From positions 22,721 through 86,720 of the forward strand of contig SXOA01000035.1 of assembly GCA_005778405.1 (NCBI GenBank): 64,000 nt of DNA, given 5' to 3'. Shown in pieces: positions 54,417 through 63,266 of the stretch. Source of the DNA: Planctomycetaceae bacterium. Its GTDB lineage: Bacteria; Planctomycetota; Planctomycetia; Pirellulales; Pirellulaceae. The position numbers and the translations under genes are program-made. Within the stretch, counting starts at the first letter, position 1. The number at the start of each line of letters is the position of its first letter. The notes beneath the pieces were generated by a model. The model saw only the letters and a program-made list of their open reading frames with translations, had not been told where the DNA came from and ran no database searches.

Positions 54417-57400
54417 ATGCATTTGCTCGCCGCCTTTCCTTCGTTCTCTTCGTTTCCTTCTGTTCAGATTCCTCTGCTCTTCCTATTGCTTTCCCTTGTC
54501 GTCCCCGCGTTTTCTGCTGAGACCAAGGTCGATTTTGCCCGCGAAATCCGGCCGCTGCTGGCCAAGAAGTGTTTTGCCTGTCATGGGCCGGATGAGGAGC
54601 ATCGCGAGGGAGGCTTACGGCTGGATTTGCACGACGGAGCGACGAAAAAGCTCGAAACCGGCGCGGTGGCGGTGGTCGCCGGAAAGAGCAACGAAAGCGA
54701 GTTATCGAGGCGGATCGACAGCAGCGACGACGAACTGCGGATGCCGCCGAAGGCCACGGGAATCACGCTGACGGAGGAACAGAAGGGGCTGTTCAAGCGG
54801 TGGATAGATGAGGGGGCGTCGTATGCTCCGCACTGGGCCTATGTGAAGCCCGTTCGCCACCCGCTGCCGGACGTGAAGCAGAAGGACTGGCCCAAGGGGA
54901 GCATCGATTCATTCATCCTGGCGAAGCTCGAGCAGCATGGTCTTGCCCCCATGCCGTCAGCGGACAAGTACACGCTCATTCGCCGCGTCAGCCTCGATCT
55001 TCGTGGCCTGCCGCCGACACCGCAGGAGGTGGAGGCATTCGTGAAGGACGAAGACCCCAAGGCTTACGAGAAGCTCGTCGACAAATTCCTGGCCGACACC
55101 GCCTATGGCGAACGCTGGGCTCGGATGTGGATGGACCAGGCTCGCTACGCCGACAGCCGCGGCTATGGAAGCGACCCGTTGCGGCCGAACATTTGGCGGT
55201 ATCGGGACTGGATCATCGACGGCTTCAATGCCAACAAGCCTTACGATCAATTCACGACTGAACAAATTGCCGGCGACTTGCTCCCCAATGCGACGCTCGA
55301 TCAGAAAGTGGCGACGGCCTTTCACCGGAACACGATGACCAACACGGAGGGGGGGACCGACGACGAGGAATTCCGCGTGGCAGCCGTGAAGGATCGTGTC
55401 GATACCACGATGAATGTCTGGATGGGGCTGACGATGGGGTGCGCCAAGTGCCACAACCACAAGTACGAGCCGATCTCGCACAAGGAGTATTACCAGTTCT
55501 ACGCCCTGTTCAATCAGACCGCCGATTCGGACAAGGGGGACGATGCACCGTTCATTCCTGCTCCGAGCAGCCAGTTTGAAGAGCAACTCAAGGAGTATGA
55601 GACGCAACTGGCGGGGCTGAAGAAGAAGCTGGAGGTCACGTCGCCAGAACTCGCGGCGGCCCAGGTGAAGTGGGAGGAAGGGTATCGGACGGCGCCAAAC
55701 TGGCAGCGGGTCAACATCGAGGTAGCTGCGAGTGCGCTCTCGAACTCGCCGGATATGTACTTCAAAAAGCTTGATGACGGTTCACTGCTCGTTGGCGGAG
55801 CGGTGCCGAAGACGGATGTGTATTTCGTCAAAGCTAGGACGACGGCCTCCGGAATTACGGCGTTTCGCCTCGAAACCATCCCTGATGAATCACTGCCTGG
55901 AAAATCCGCGGGGAGGGCCGGCAGCGGAAACTTCGTGCTGACAAATTTCTCGGTCACTGCCCAGGATGCGGAGAAAGAGGTGAAGAATGCGACCGCCCGA
56001 TTCGTCCGGATCGAGCTTCCCGGCAAGGCTAGGATTTTGCATCTGGCCGAGGTTCAAATCTTCAGCGGCGGTGAGAATGTGGCTCTGAAGGGGACTGCCA
56101 CGCAGAGCAGCGTCGACTTCGACGGACCGGCAAAGCTCGCGAGCGACGGCAACACGGACGGCAAGTACTACGATTCCAAGTCCGTCTGCCATACGATGCA
56201 GGAAGACAACCCCTGGTGGGAAGTGGACCTTGGTGCCGACAAGCCGCTGGAAAAAATCGTCGTCTGGAATCGGACTGATGCTACCACCGAATCGCGCTTG
56301 CAAGGCTACAAGGTGCTGGCCCTTGATGCAGCCAAGAACATTGTCTGGCAGACTTCACCGCCGGAGTTTCCGAAGCCGAGCACGGAAGTCACGCCATCGG
56401 GTGTCGTTACGGTCTCGTTTGCCCAGGCCGTGGCGGATCATTCCCAGGACATGTTCCCGGTAGCCAATGCAATCAAGAGTCCGCCGACCGACGGGACAGG
56501 CTGGGCGATTGCGCCGCAGTTTGACAAGCCGCATCAGGCGGTGTTTGTCGCGTCCGCGCCGGTCGCGGTTGGCAAGGAGATGCTGCTGACGTTTGCGCTC
56601 GCGCAGAAGTCCAAATTCGAGCAGCACTTGATTGGCCGCTTTCGACTGTCCTTCACTACCGACAAGAACGTGACGAGCCGGCTGGGCCTGCTGTCGGAAA
56701 TTTTGACCGTCATCGACACGCCAGCGGACAAGCGGACTCCCGAGCAGCAGCAGAAGCTCGCGGCCCATTACCGCACTGTTGCTCCGTCGCTGAAGCCGGT
56801 GCGGGATGAAATCACCGCCCTCGAAAAAGCCAAACCGGCGACCCCCACGGTTCCGGTGATGCAGGAACTGGCCGAACACTTGCGGCGGCCGAATTACATC
56901 ATGCTCAAAGGAAACTTTCTTGCGAAAGGAGAGGCCGTCGAGCCTTTGCTACCGTCGGCGTTTCACAAACTGGCTGCCGAAATGCCAAAGAACCGCTTGA
57001 TGGTGGCGCAATGGTTGCTTAGTCCGGAGAATCCGCTGACGGCTCGCGTGGCGGTCAATCGCTTTTGGGCCCAGCTTTTTGGCGGCGGCATTGTGGAGAC
57101 GGAAGAGGACTTCGGCATTCAAGGGGAACAGCCAAGCCACCCGGAGCTACTGGATTATCTGGCGCTGCACTTCCAGGAAGACCTGAAGTGGGACGTGAAG
57201 GCACTGCTCAAGAGCATCGTGATGTCGCAGACCTACCAGCAATCGGCCAAAGTAGCGGCGGCGGCTCTGGACAAGGATCCTCGCAATCGCCTCTTCAGCC
57301 GCGGCGCTCGCTTCCGCCTCGAGGCCGAGATGGTCCGCGACCAGGCGCTTTCGCTGTCTGGCCTGCTCAGTCGCAAGATGCATGGACCCAGCGTCTATCC

Positions 57401-57935
57401 ACCGCAGCCGGAAGGACTTTGGCAGGCGGCTTTCAACGGTGAACGAACCTGGCAAACCAGCAAGGGGGAAGACCGCTACCGACGCGGGCTGTACACCTTC
57501 TGGCGGCGGACGGTGCCATATCCGTCGATGGCCACGTTCGACGCCCCCAGCCGCGAGACCTGCTCGCTCCGCCGCATTCGGACCAATACGCCCCTGCAAG
57601 CCTTTGTCACGATGAACGACCCGGCGTACGTGGAAGCCTCGCAGGCCCTTGCACGGCGAATCGTGAAGGAAGGGGGCGCGACGCCTCAGGAGCGAGCAGC
57701 ATTTGCTCTCAAGCTATGCCTTGTCCGCCCGCCGAGTCCGTCGCAACTTGAGGCAATTGTTGCCCTTTACCACAGCGAGCTGGCCCACTTTCAATCCGAC
57801 GCCGCAGCGGCCAAGAAGTTGGCCACCGAGCCGCTTGGTCCCGCGCCCGAAGGAATGAGCGAAGCGGAACTGGCGGCCTGGACCGTGGTTGCTAACATCG
57901 TCTTGAACTTGGATGGAGTGATGATGAAAGGATAA
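54417..57935 (+). CDS. PSD1 / DUF1549 / F5-8C / DUF1553 secreted cytochrome protein
   Basis: The start at 54417 (MHLLAAFPSF) places a signal peptide at the N-terminus; the frame opens at 54369, giving 1188 residues. With the inner start it has about 1172. PSD1 has CFACHGPDEEHREGG; DUF1549 follows (DLRGLPPTPQEVEAFVKDEDPKAYEK, and the second CxxCH in MGCAKCHNHKYEP). A discoidin (F5/8 type C)-like domain lies near 560-660 (ALKGTATQSSVDFDGPAKLASDGNTDG). DUF1553 completes the protein (NRFWAQLFGGGIVETEEDFG, SQTYQQSA). Discoidin domains bind glycans, so a substrate- or surface-binding role is likely. No DUF1501 gene is beside it. Confidence 0.9.
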   Translation: MHLLAAFPSFSSFPSVQIPLLFLLLSLVVPAFSAETKVDFAREIRPLLAKKCFACHGPDEEHREGGLRLDLHDGATKKLETGAVAVVAGKSNESELSRRIDSSDDELRMPPKATGITLTEEQKGLFKRWIDEGASYAPHWAYVKPVRHPLPDVKQKDWPKGSIDSFILAKLEQHGLAPMPSADKYTLIRRVSLDLRGLPPTPQEVEAFVKDEDPKAYEKLVDKFLADTAYGERWARMWMDQARYADSRGYGSDPLRPNIWRYRDWIIDGFNANKPYDQFTTEQIAGDLLPNATLDQKVATAFHRNTMTNTEGGTDDEEFRVAAVKDRVDTTMNVWMGLTMGCAKCHNHKYEPISHKEYYQFYALFNQTADSDKGDDAPFIPAPSSQFEEQLKEYETQLAGLKKKLEVTSPELAAAQVKWEEGYRTAPNWQRVNIEVAASALSNSPDMYFKKLDDGSLLVGGAVPKTDVYFVKARTTASGITAFRLETIPDESLPGKSAGRAGSGNFVLTNFSVTAQDAEKEVKNATARFVRIELPGKARILHLAEVQIFSGGENVALKGTATQSSVDFDGPAKLASDGNTDGKYYDSKSVCHTMQEDNPWWEVDLGADKPLEKIVVWNRTDATTESRLQGYKVLALDAAKNIVWQTSPPEFPKPSTEVTPSGVVTVSFAQAVADHSQDMFPVANAIKSPPTDGTGWAIAPQFDKPHQAVFVASAPVAVGKEMLLTFALAQKSKFEQHLIGRFRLSFTTDKNVTSRLGLLSEILTVIDTPADKRTPEQQQKLAAHYRTVAPSLKPVRDEITALEKAKPATPTVPVMQELAEHLRRPNYIMLKGNFLAKGEAVEPLLPSAFHKLAAEMPKNRLMVAQWLLSPENPLTARVAVNRFWAQLFGGGIVETEEDFGIQGEQPSHPELLDYLALHFQEDLKWDVKALLKSIVMSQTYQQSAKVAAAALDKDPRNRLFSRGARFRLEAEMVRDQALSLSGLLSRKMHGPSVYPPQPEGLWQAAFNGERTWQTSKGEDRYRRGLYTFWRRTVPYPSMATFDAPSRETCSLRRIRTNTPLQAFVTMNDPAYVEASQALARRIVKEGGATPQERAAFALKLCLVRPPSPSQLEAIVALYHSELAHFQSDAAAAKKLATEPLGPAPEGMSEAELAAWTVVANIVLNLDGVMMKG

Positions 57936-57996
57936 GACGTAGCGACAGTCGGCTCGCCTGCCCGCTGGAGATGCGAGGTTGATTTTCAACATCAAA

Positions 57997-58025
57997 TAGC
58001 CGACACGCGAGGCCGCGTGTGGCTA
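57997..58025. terminator. Hairpin between convergent genes, possible bidirectional terminator
   Basis: TAGCCGACACGCG pairs with CGCGTGTGGCTA round the loop AGGC with one bulge. It overlaps the stop codon of dgt (58023-58025) and lies 62 bp past the end of the DUF1553 gene. Both transcripts would end here; no long T-run is present. Confidence 0.5.
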
Positions 58026-59171
58026 CGAAGGGAAGTGCTTTTGATACAGTCCCTCGCAAAACCGGTCTGTCATCCCCGCCAAATATTCTCCCGTCGTCCT
58101 TTCCAGCCCCACTAGCGGCACGCGCTTCTGAAAGTGTGGCGGCAGCAACTCGGGGCGGCGGAGGTAGCCGTCGTACATCGCCCGCAAGCGCTGCTGGGCC
58201 TGGGTCCGCACCGCCACCAGGCGCGGATGGCGATAGACCCGCTCGTAAAGAAACCGCTCTAGTTCCCGTTTCTGTTCGGCGAGTTCCGGCGGCGGGCCGA
58301 TGCGGAAATCACGTTGCCGGGCTTCAGTCGCCGAGAGGTTGCGGCAGGTGACGAGGTGCGCGGCGGAGTGCTCCAAGACTCCTGAAACCTGCCGGTCGAC
58401 GAGGGCGTGGACAACTGATTTGCGCAACAAGTCGTCCGAGAGTCCGGTGAACTCGCGGCGGACCGCGGCGACGGCGTCGCGCACCAGGGCATTCTCCTGG
58501 AGCTCGCCCATCGTGACTAATTCCAGCTTCACGGCGTCATCAGAATCGTGGGCGTCATAGGTCATGCTGTCGGCTGCTTCGACAGCTTGGACTTCCAGGA
58601 GCGGGCCGGGGTGAGCTTCCGTGGCCGGGCCGTAGGACTGCGTTTTGTTCGCCCGGGTTCGCTGCCCTTCCAAGACTTCGTGGCTCAGGTTCAGCCCCGC
58701 AAATCCGGGATAGCGGACTTCGAGTTCCTCCGCGATGACGAGGGCATTGCGGTTGTGGGAGAAGCCGCCGTGGTCCTGGAGGCATTCATTCAGCGCATCC
58801 TCTCCAGCATGGCCATAGGGCGGATGCCCGATGTCGTGAAACAGAGCCAGAGCCTCAATCAAATCCTCATTGAGCTGCAGGGCGCGGCCGAGCGTGCGGG
58901 CAATCGAAGCGACCTCGTGCGTATGCGTCAGGCGCGTGCGATGGTAATCGCCCATGTCGCCGGTAAAGACCTGCATCTTCCCCGCCAGCCGGCGGAATGC
59001 GTGGCTATGCAAGATGCGATCCCGGTCTCGCTGATACGGTCCGCGATACGGATGTTCTGCCTCCGGATGCTTCCGCCCCCGCGTATCACGGCTGAACATG
59101 GCATAGGAAGCGAGCAACGCCGCTTCGCGGCGCGGGGTTGTCTCGAGGGCTGAGAATGCGGCTGAAGACAC
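58023..59171 (-). CDS. dgt: Deoxyguanosinetriphosphate triphosphohydrolase-like protein
   Basis: The 382-residue protein has the HD metal motifs RLTHTHEVASIARTLGR (about 80-97), LFHDIGHPPYGHAGEDAL (about 109-126) and the N-terminal YRGPYQRDRDRILHSHAFRRLAGKMQVF typical of dGTPases. It hydrolyses dGTP to deoxyguanosine and triphosphate. It follows the histidine kinase gene by 3 bp on the same strand, so the two are probably co-transcribed. An inner start at Met25 (MFSRDTRG) is possible. Confidence 0.92.
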   Translation of the reverse strand: MSSAAFSALETTPRREAALLASYAMFSRDTRGRKHPEAEHPYRGPYQRDRDRILHSHAFRRLAGKMQVFTGDMGDYHRTRLTHTHEVASIARTLGRALQLNEDLIEALALFHDIGHPPYGHAGEDALNECLQDHGGFSHNRNALVIAEELEVRYPGFAGLNLSHEVLEGQRTRANKTQSYGPATEAHPGPLLEVQAVEAADSMTYDAHDSDDAVKLELVTMGELQENALVRDAVAAVRREFTGLSDDLLRKSVVHALVDRQVSGVLEHSAAHLVTCRNLSATEARQRDFRIGPPPELAEQKRELERFLYERVYRHPRLVAVRTQAQQRLRAMYDGYLRRPELLPPHFQKRVPLVGLERTTGEYLAGMTDRFCEGLYQKHFPS

Positions 59172-59174
59172 AAG

Positions 59175-59942
59175 CTAATCGATCATTGATGCGGATTCGG
59201 GCTCGGATTCGTCCGCAATTCGCGGCGGCGTGGGAAACTCCAGCGTGAACTGGGTGCCGCGGCCGGCTTCGCTGTGGACGTCAATGCGGCCGCCGTGGGC
59301 TTCGATGATTTTGCGGGCGGTCGGCAGACCTAAGCCGGAGCCGCCGGACTTGGTGGAATAGAACGGCTCAAACATCTTCATCGCCGTCTTCTCGTCCATG
59401 CCACTGCCGTTGTCAATCAAATCGAGGGCTACGCCGTTGCGGGTCAGGCGGGTCCGGGCGATGAACTGGCCGCCGCTGGGCATGGCTTCCAAGGCGTTCT
59501 TCACCAGGTTGACCAAGGCCGCCTGCAAGGTTTCGGCGTTGAGCAGAATGCTCGGCAGGTCATGGTCCAGATAGCGGACGATTTCCACGCCAGTTTCGTT
59601 GGCCTGGGGGGCAAACAGATCGAGAACACGCTCGATCTGTTCGTTCAGGCTGCCACTGCGAAGGTCCAGCTTGCGGACCTTGTTAAACCGCAGGAAGTCA
59701 TTGAGCAGATTCTCCAGCCGCGTGCATTGCCGTGTGACCATGTCGATTTTGGAAAGTGCCCGCCGCTCGCGAGGAGTCTCCGAATCGGCGAAGTCCTCGG
59801 CCAAAAGCTCCATGTTCATGCGGATGACCGAAAGCGGATTCTTGATCTCGTGCGCCAGCGAACCGGACAGCGCTGCCAGTTCTTCGTACTGGGCGCGGAG
59901 CGAATTTGGCGGTTCGTCCGAGAGCGGCTCGTCGCTGGTCAT
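59175..59942 (-). CDS. Soluble NtrB-like histidine kinase
   Basis: The 255-residue protein contains the phospho-acceptor motif GSLAHEIKNPLSVIRM (H31), an N box NLVKNALEAMPSGG (about 148-161), a G1 box DNGSGMDEKTAMKMFEPFYS and a G2 box GGSGLGLPTARKII. It has no transmembrane helix and only about 20 residues before HisKA, so any sensing is through a partner. The HEIKNPL form is typical of NtrB/AtoS-type kinases. No response regulator gene is beside it. It lies between pnp and dgt on the same strand. Confidence 0.9.
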   Translation of the reverse strand: MTSDEPLSDEPPNSLRAQYEELAALSGSLAHEIKNPLSVIRMNMELLAEDFADSETPRERRALSKIDMVTRQCTRLENLLNDFLRFNKVRKLDLRSGSLNEQIERVLDLFAPQANETGVEIVRYLDHDLPSILLNAETLQAALVNLVKNALEAMPSGGQFIARTRLTRNGVALDLIDNGSGMDEKTAMKMFEPFYSTKSGGSGLGLPTARKIIEAHGGRIDVHSEAGRGTQFTLEFPTPPRIADESEPESASMID

Positions 59943-60063
59943 AGGGACATTTTAATCGAAACAAATTCGGTGGGTGCAAAAATGGAAAACGCCCGGCGAA
60001 GTTGGTTCGCCGGGCGCTGGAATTCACCATGCAAGCTCATGGGCGGGCCACCTTTGGCTACGC

Positions 60064-62346
60064 TTACCGCCGGCCGCCTCCGCCTCGGCCGCGATCGCCA
60101 CCACGACCGCCGCCCCCTCCTCGACCGCCCCGGTCTCCGCCGCGTCCGCCCCGGTCTCCTCCGCCGCGATACTCGCCTTCGCGACGGGGAGGACGATCTC
60201 CGCCTCCTTCGCCTCCATCACCACCGCCGCCCCCCTGCGAGGCCATTTCGTCGGGCAAGCCGAGCTCTTCGTGAGCCCTCCGCCGGCTGAGCTTGACGCG
60301 GTCGTGCTCGTCGACATCGATGACGATGACTTTCATCTCATCGCCAACGCGAACCACGTCCCCAACGGAATTCACGTAGCCGCTGGAAAGCTCGCTGACG
60401 TGAACCAGGCCGTCGCGGCCGGGCAGAATCTCCACAAAAGCGCCAAAGTCCTTCACGCTGCTGACGCGGCCCGTGTAGATCTTGCCGATCTGCACGGTCG
60501 CCGTGAGAGCTTCGATTTGAGCCAATGCCGCCTCCGCCCATTCGCGGTTGCTGCTGGCGATGGTGACCACGCCGCTGTCCTCGACTTCCAGCACACAGCC
60601 GGTCGATTCCTGAATCGCGCGAATGGTCTTGCCGCCGGGGCCGATGAGCAGGCCAATCTTCTCGGGATCAATGTTGGTCCGCAGCAGGCGCGGGGCGTAC
60701 TGCGAAATCTCTGCCTTGGGTTGGGAGATGCACGTCAGCATCTTCCGCAAAATCTGGATGCGGGCGTCGCGCGACTGCTCAAAGGTGGCTTTGATGATGT
60801 CGGGCGAAATCCCCTCGATCTTCAGGTCGAGCTGAATTCCCGTGATGCCGTTCTGCGTGCCGGCGATTTTGAAATCCATATCGCCGTAGTGGTCCTCGTC
60901 GCCGATGATGTCGGTGAGCAAAACCCACTTGCTTTCGGATTCCTGCACTAGGCCGACCGAGATGCCCGCGACCGGGTTGCTGATCGGAACGCCCGCCGCC
61001 ATCAGGCCGAGCGTCGCTCCGCAAACCGAGGCCATCGACGAGCTGCCGTTGGACTCCAGAATGTCGGAAATCACCCGCACCGTGTAAGGAAACTCTTCGG
61101 GGGCCGGCATAACTGGATTGACGCTCCGTTCGGCCAACGCCCCGTGACCGATTTCACGGCGGCCGGGGCCGCGGATCGGGCGGACCTCACCGACGGAGAA
61201 CGACGGAAAGTTATAGTCCAACATGAACTTCTTGGCATACTCTTCACCCAGCCCGTCCACTCGCTGCTCGTCGCGGCTGGTGCCGAGGCAGATGGTGATG
61301 AGGGCTTGGGTTTCGCCCCGCTGAAATACCGCGGAGCCGTGGACCCGCGGCAGCACATCGACCATGCACTCGATGTTGCGGAGCGTCTTGTTATCGCGGC
61401 CGTCGGGCCGGGTGCCGGCCATGATCAAATCGCGGACGACATGCTCTTCCAGGTCGTGCCAGACTGTGGAAAAGCGGGCCGGATCAACCGCCCCGGCCGC
61501 CTTCGCATCGGGGATAGTCTCCAGCAGGGCCTTCGCCTTGACCGCTTTCACGGCTTCGGCCCGGTTCTGTTTGCCAACGGTCTGCTTGGCGGCCTTGAGG
61601 TCGTTGTAATAGGCGGCCTTGAGGCGAGCGTCCAAGCCGTCATCCGGCGGCGGAATGAAAGCGGGCTTCACCGTGCCGACCTTGGCGGCGAGTTCCCGCT
61701 GCAACGCGCAGACATCCCGAATCACGTCATGCCCAAACAGAATCGCCTGGAACATGTCGGCTTCGCTCATCTCGCGAGCAAACCCTTCGATCATGGCGAC
61801 CGAAAGCTCGCTACCGGAGATAATCAAATCCAGGTCGCTGGTTTCCAGATCCTCGGCGGTGGGGAAGGCGATGAACTGTCCGTTCACGCGGCCGACGCGG
61901 ACCGAGGCAATGGGACCCTTGAAGGGCATGGGAGAGATGAACAGTGCCGCGGCAATGCCATTCATGGCGATCACATCGGCGTCGTTCTGTTTGTCGCTGG
62001 CCAGCACGATGCACTGGCACTGCACTTCGTCCCGGAACCCCTTGGGGAACAGCGGGCGAATTGGCCGATCGCAGAGCCGCGACGTGAGGGTTTCCTTGGT
62101 GGTCGGCCGCCCTTCCCGCTTAATGAACCCGCCCGGAAACTTGCCGGCGGCGGCGGTCCGTTCGCGGTAGTCGCAGGTGAGAGGGAAAAAGTCGAGCCCG
62201 ACGCGACCGGGGCCGCTGGTGGCCGCATTGAGCACGACGGACTCGCCGTACTGGGCCAGCACGGCCGCACCGGCCTGCTTAGCGAGCAGACCTGTCTCAA
62301 ACGAGAGCACACCATTGCCAATTTTCTTTTCTACGCGAACTTTCAC
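60064..62346 (-). CDS. pnp: Polyribonucleotide nucleotidyltransferase with RGG-rich tail
   Basis: The 760-residue protein has two RNase PH domains (GRVGLDFFPLTCDYRERTAAAGKFPGGFIKREGRPT and the second around RPIRGPGRREIGHGALAER), the helical domain, a KH domain (IGLLIGPGGKTIRAIQESTG, about 560-580) and an S1 domain (IYTGRVSSVKDFGAFVEILPGRDGLVHVSELS). It degrades RNA 3' to 5' and joins the degradosome. The last roughly 55 residues are an Arg/Gly-rich tail (GGDRGGRGGDRGGRGG). rpsO lies 276 bp upstream, the classical gene order, with a palindromic repeat between them. Confidence 0.97.
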   Translation of the reverse strand: MKVRVEKKIGNGVLSFETGLLAKQAGAAVLAQYGESVVLNAATSGPGRVGLDFFPLTCDYRERTAAAGKFPGGFIKREGRPTTKETLTSRLCDRPIRPLFPKGFRDEVQCQCIVLASDKQNDADVIAMNGIAAALFISPMPFKGPIASVRVGRVNGQFIAFPTAEDLETSDLDLIISGSELSVAMIEGFAREMSEADMFQAILFGHDVIRDVCALQRELAAKVGTVKPAFIPPPDDGLDARLKAAYYNDLKAAKQTVGKQNRAEAVKAVKAKALLETIPDAKAAGAVDPARFSTVWHDLEEHVVRDLIMAGTRPDGRDNKTLRNIECMVDVLPRVHGSAVFQRGETQALITICLGTSRDEQRVDGLGEEYAKKFMLDYNFPSFSVGEVRPIRGPGRREIGHGALAERSVNPVMPAPEEFPYTVRVISDILESNGSSSMASVCGATLGLMAAGVPISNPVAGISVGLVQESESKWVLLTDIIGDEDHYGDMDFKIAGTQNGITGIQLDLKIEGISPDIIKATFEQSRDARIQILRKMLTCISQPKAEISQYAPRLLRTNIDPEKIGLLIGPGGKTIRAIQESTGCVLEVEDSGVVTIASSNREWAEAALAQIEALTATVQIGKIYTGRVSSVKDFGAFVEILPGRDGLVHVSELSSGYVNSVGDVVRVGDEMKVIVIDVDEHDRVKLSRRRAHEELGLPDEMASQGGGGGDGGEGGGDRPPRREGEYRGGGDRGGRGGDRGGRGGGGGRGGDRGRGGGGRR

Positions 62347-62400
62347 TGCTGTCCTGCCTTCCTGCTATGCGTCCTGAAATGGATGACCTGGTTAGAGATT

Positions 62401-62470
62401 GCTTAGCCCCCGCGTCCACGCGGGGAAGCCCGCGTGACAAACCAACACCGCGTGGACGCGGCGGCTAAGC
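62401..62470. repeat. Palindromic repeat between rpsO and pnp, family E
   Basis: Left arm GCTTAGCCCCCGCGTCCACG and onward to 62423 pairs with the right arm ending GGACGCGGCGGCTAAGC at 62470, with one mismatch in 23 nt. Spacer 24 bp. It would fold in the rpsO-pnp message, where other bacteria have an RNase III-processed hairpin. Confidence 0.75.
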
Positions 62471-62622
62471 ATGACCGCCATGCAGCGTACTTGGAAAGAA
62501 CGTCACCGCGCTGCTCGCGCAGAAACCACGTCCACCGGCAGTCGCAAAGCTCTCCTGAGCCTGTCCTGCCGCCTTCCCGATGAAAGCGGCACCGCGCACG
62601 CCGGCCGAAAGCGATGTCCTAA

Positions 62623-62892
62623 CTACTTGCGGATGCCGAGCTTACCAATGATGTCCGTATACGACTTCGGCTTCACGCGGTTGAGAAAGTCGAGCAGCTT
62701 CCGCCGACGACTGACCATGGCAAGCAGCCCACGCCGGCTGGCGTAGTCCTTGTCGTGGGTCCGCATGTGTTCCGTCAGGCCGTTGATTCGGGCGGTCAGG
62801 ATGGCAATTTGCACTTCCGGCGAACCGGAGTCCTTGTCATCCCGCCGATGCTCCGATATCAACTCCTTTTTCCGCTCTTTCGTAACAGTCAT
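62623..62892 (-). CDS. rpsO: 30S ribosomal protein S15
   Basis: The 89-residue protein reads as S15 throughout: MTVTKERKKELISEHRRDDKDSGSPEVQIAILTARINGLTEHMRTHDKDYASRRGLLAMVSRRRKLLDFL in pieces. The length and the SGSPEVQI and HDKDYASRRGL motifs are canonical. It binds 16S rRNA and is followed by pnp on the same strand. Confidence 0.98.
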   Translation of the reverse strand: MTVTKERKKELISEHRRDDKDSGSPEVQIAILTARINGLTEHMRTHDKDYASRRGLLAMVSRRRKLLDFLNRVKPKSYTDIIGKLGIRK

Positions 62893-63266
62893 TGGCGCTC
62901 ACGATTCCTCCACGCTGCGAGCCGGGATTTAGTCAAACCCAGCCAGCGACGGGCAACGAATCTCCTTCTGGTTGCGATTCCGGGACTATTGTCATTCGTA
63001 CAAAAACTATGGCTCATCAGTTTAACAGACTCCGGGTTGGTGACAAGGAGTGTGGGAAGTGGAAGATAATCGAGGGCGGAGAGCCGCAGACGAACGAATA
63101 CCCCATTTATCCGCTTGGGTTTTGCGATTTTACCCATTGACTGGCCGGCAGCCGTCTTTCCCCATCCCTGGCACTTTTGCATCTAGCCGCCTTGGCCTTT
63201 AACATGGCGACGGTGTCTGACTTGTTGACGCAGTTGTGCTTGGAGTTGGCAAATTGATGACGGTGA
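62893..63266. other. Intergenic region upstream of rpsO, no gene seen
   Basis: These 374 bp hold two overlapping short frames on opposite strands, neither with a plausible domain. The region should contain the rpsO promoter, but I cannot place boxes with confidence. Confidence 0.4.

Noticed and set aside
61144..62406. 420-codon open frame antisense to pnp
   Set aside because: Shadow of PNPase coding; no signature or plausible ribosome binding site.
62892..63182. Short frames on both strands between rpsO and the right-edge gene
   Set aside because: Neither shows a signal peptide, helix or motif; likely non-coding.
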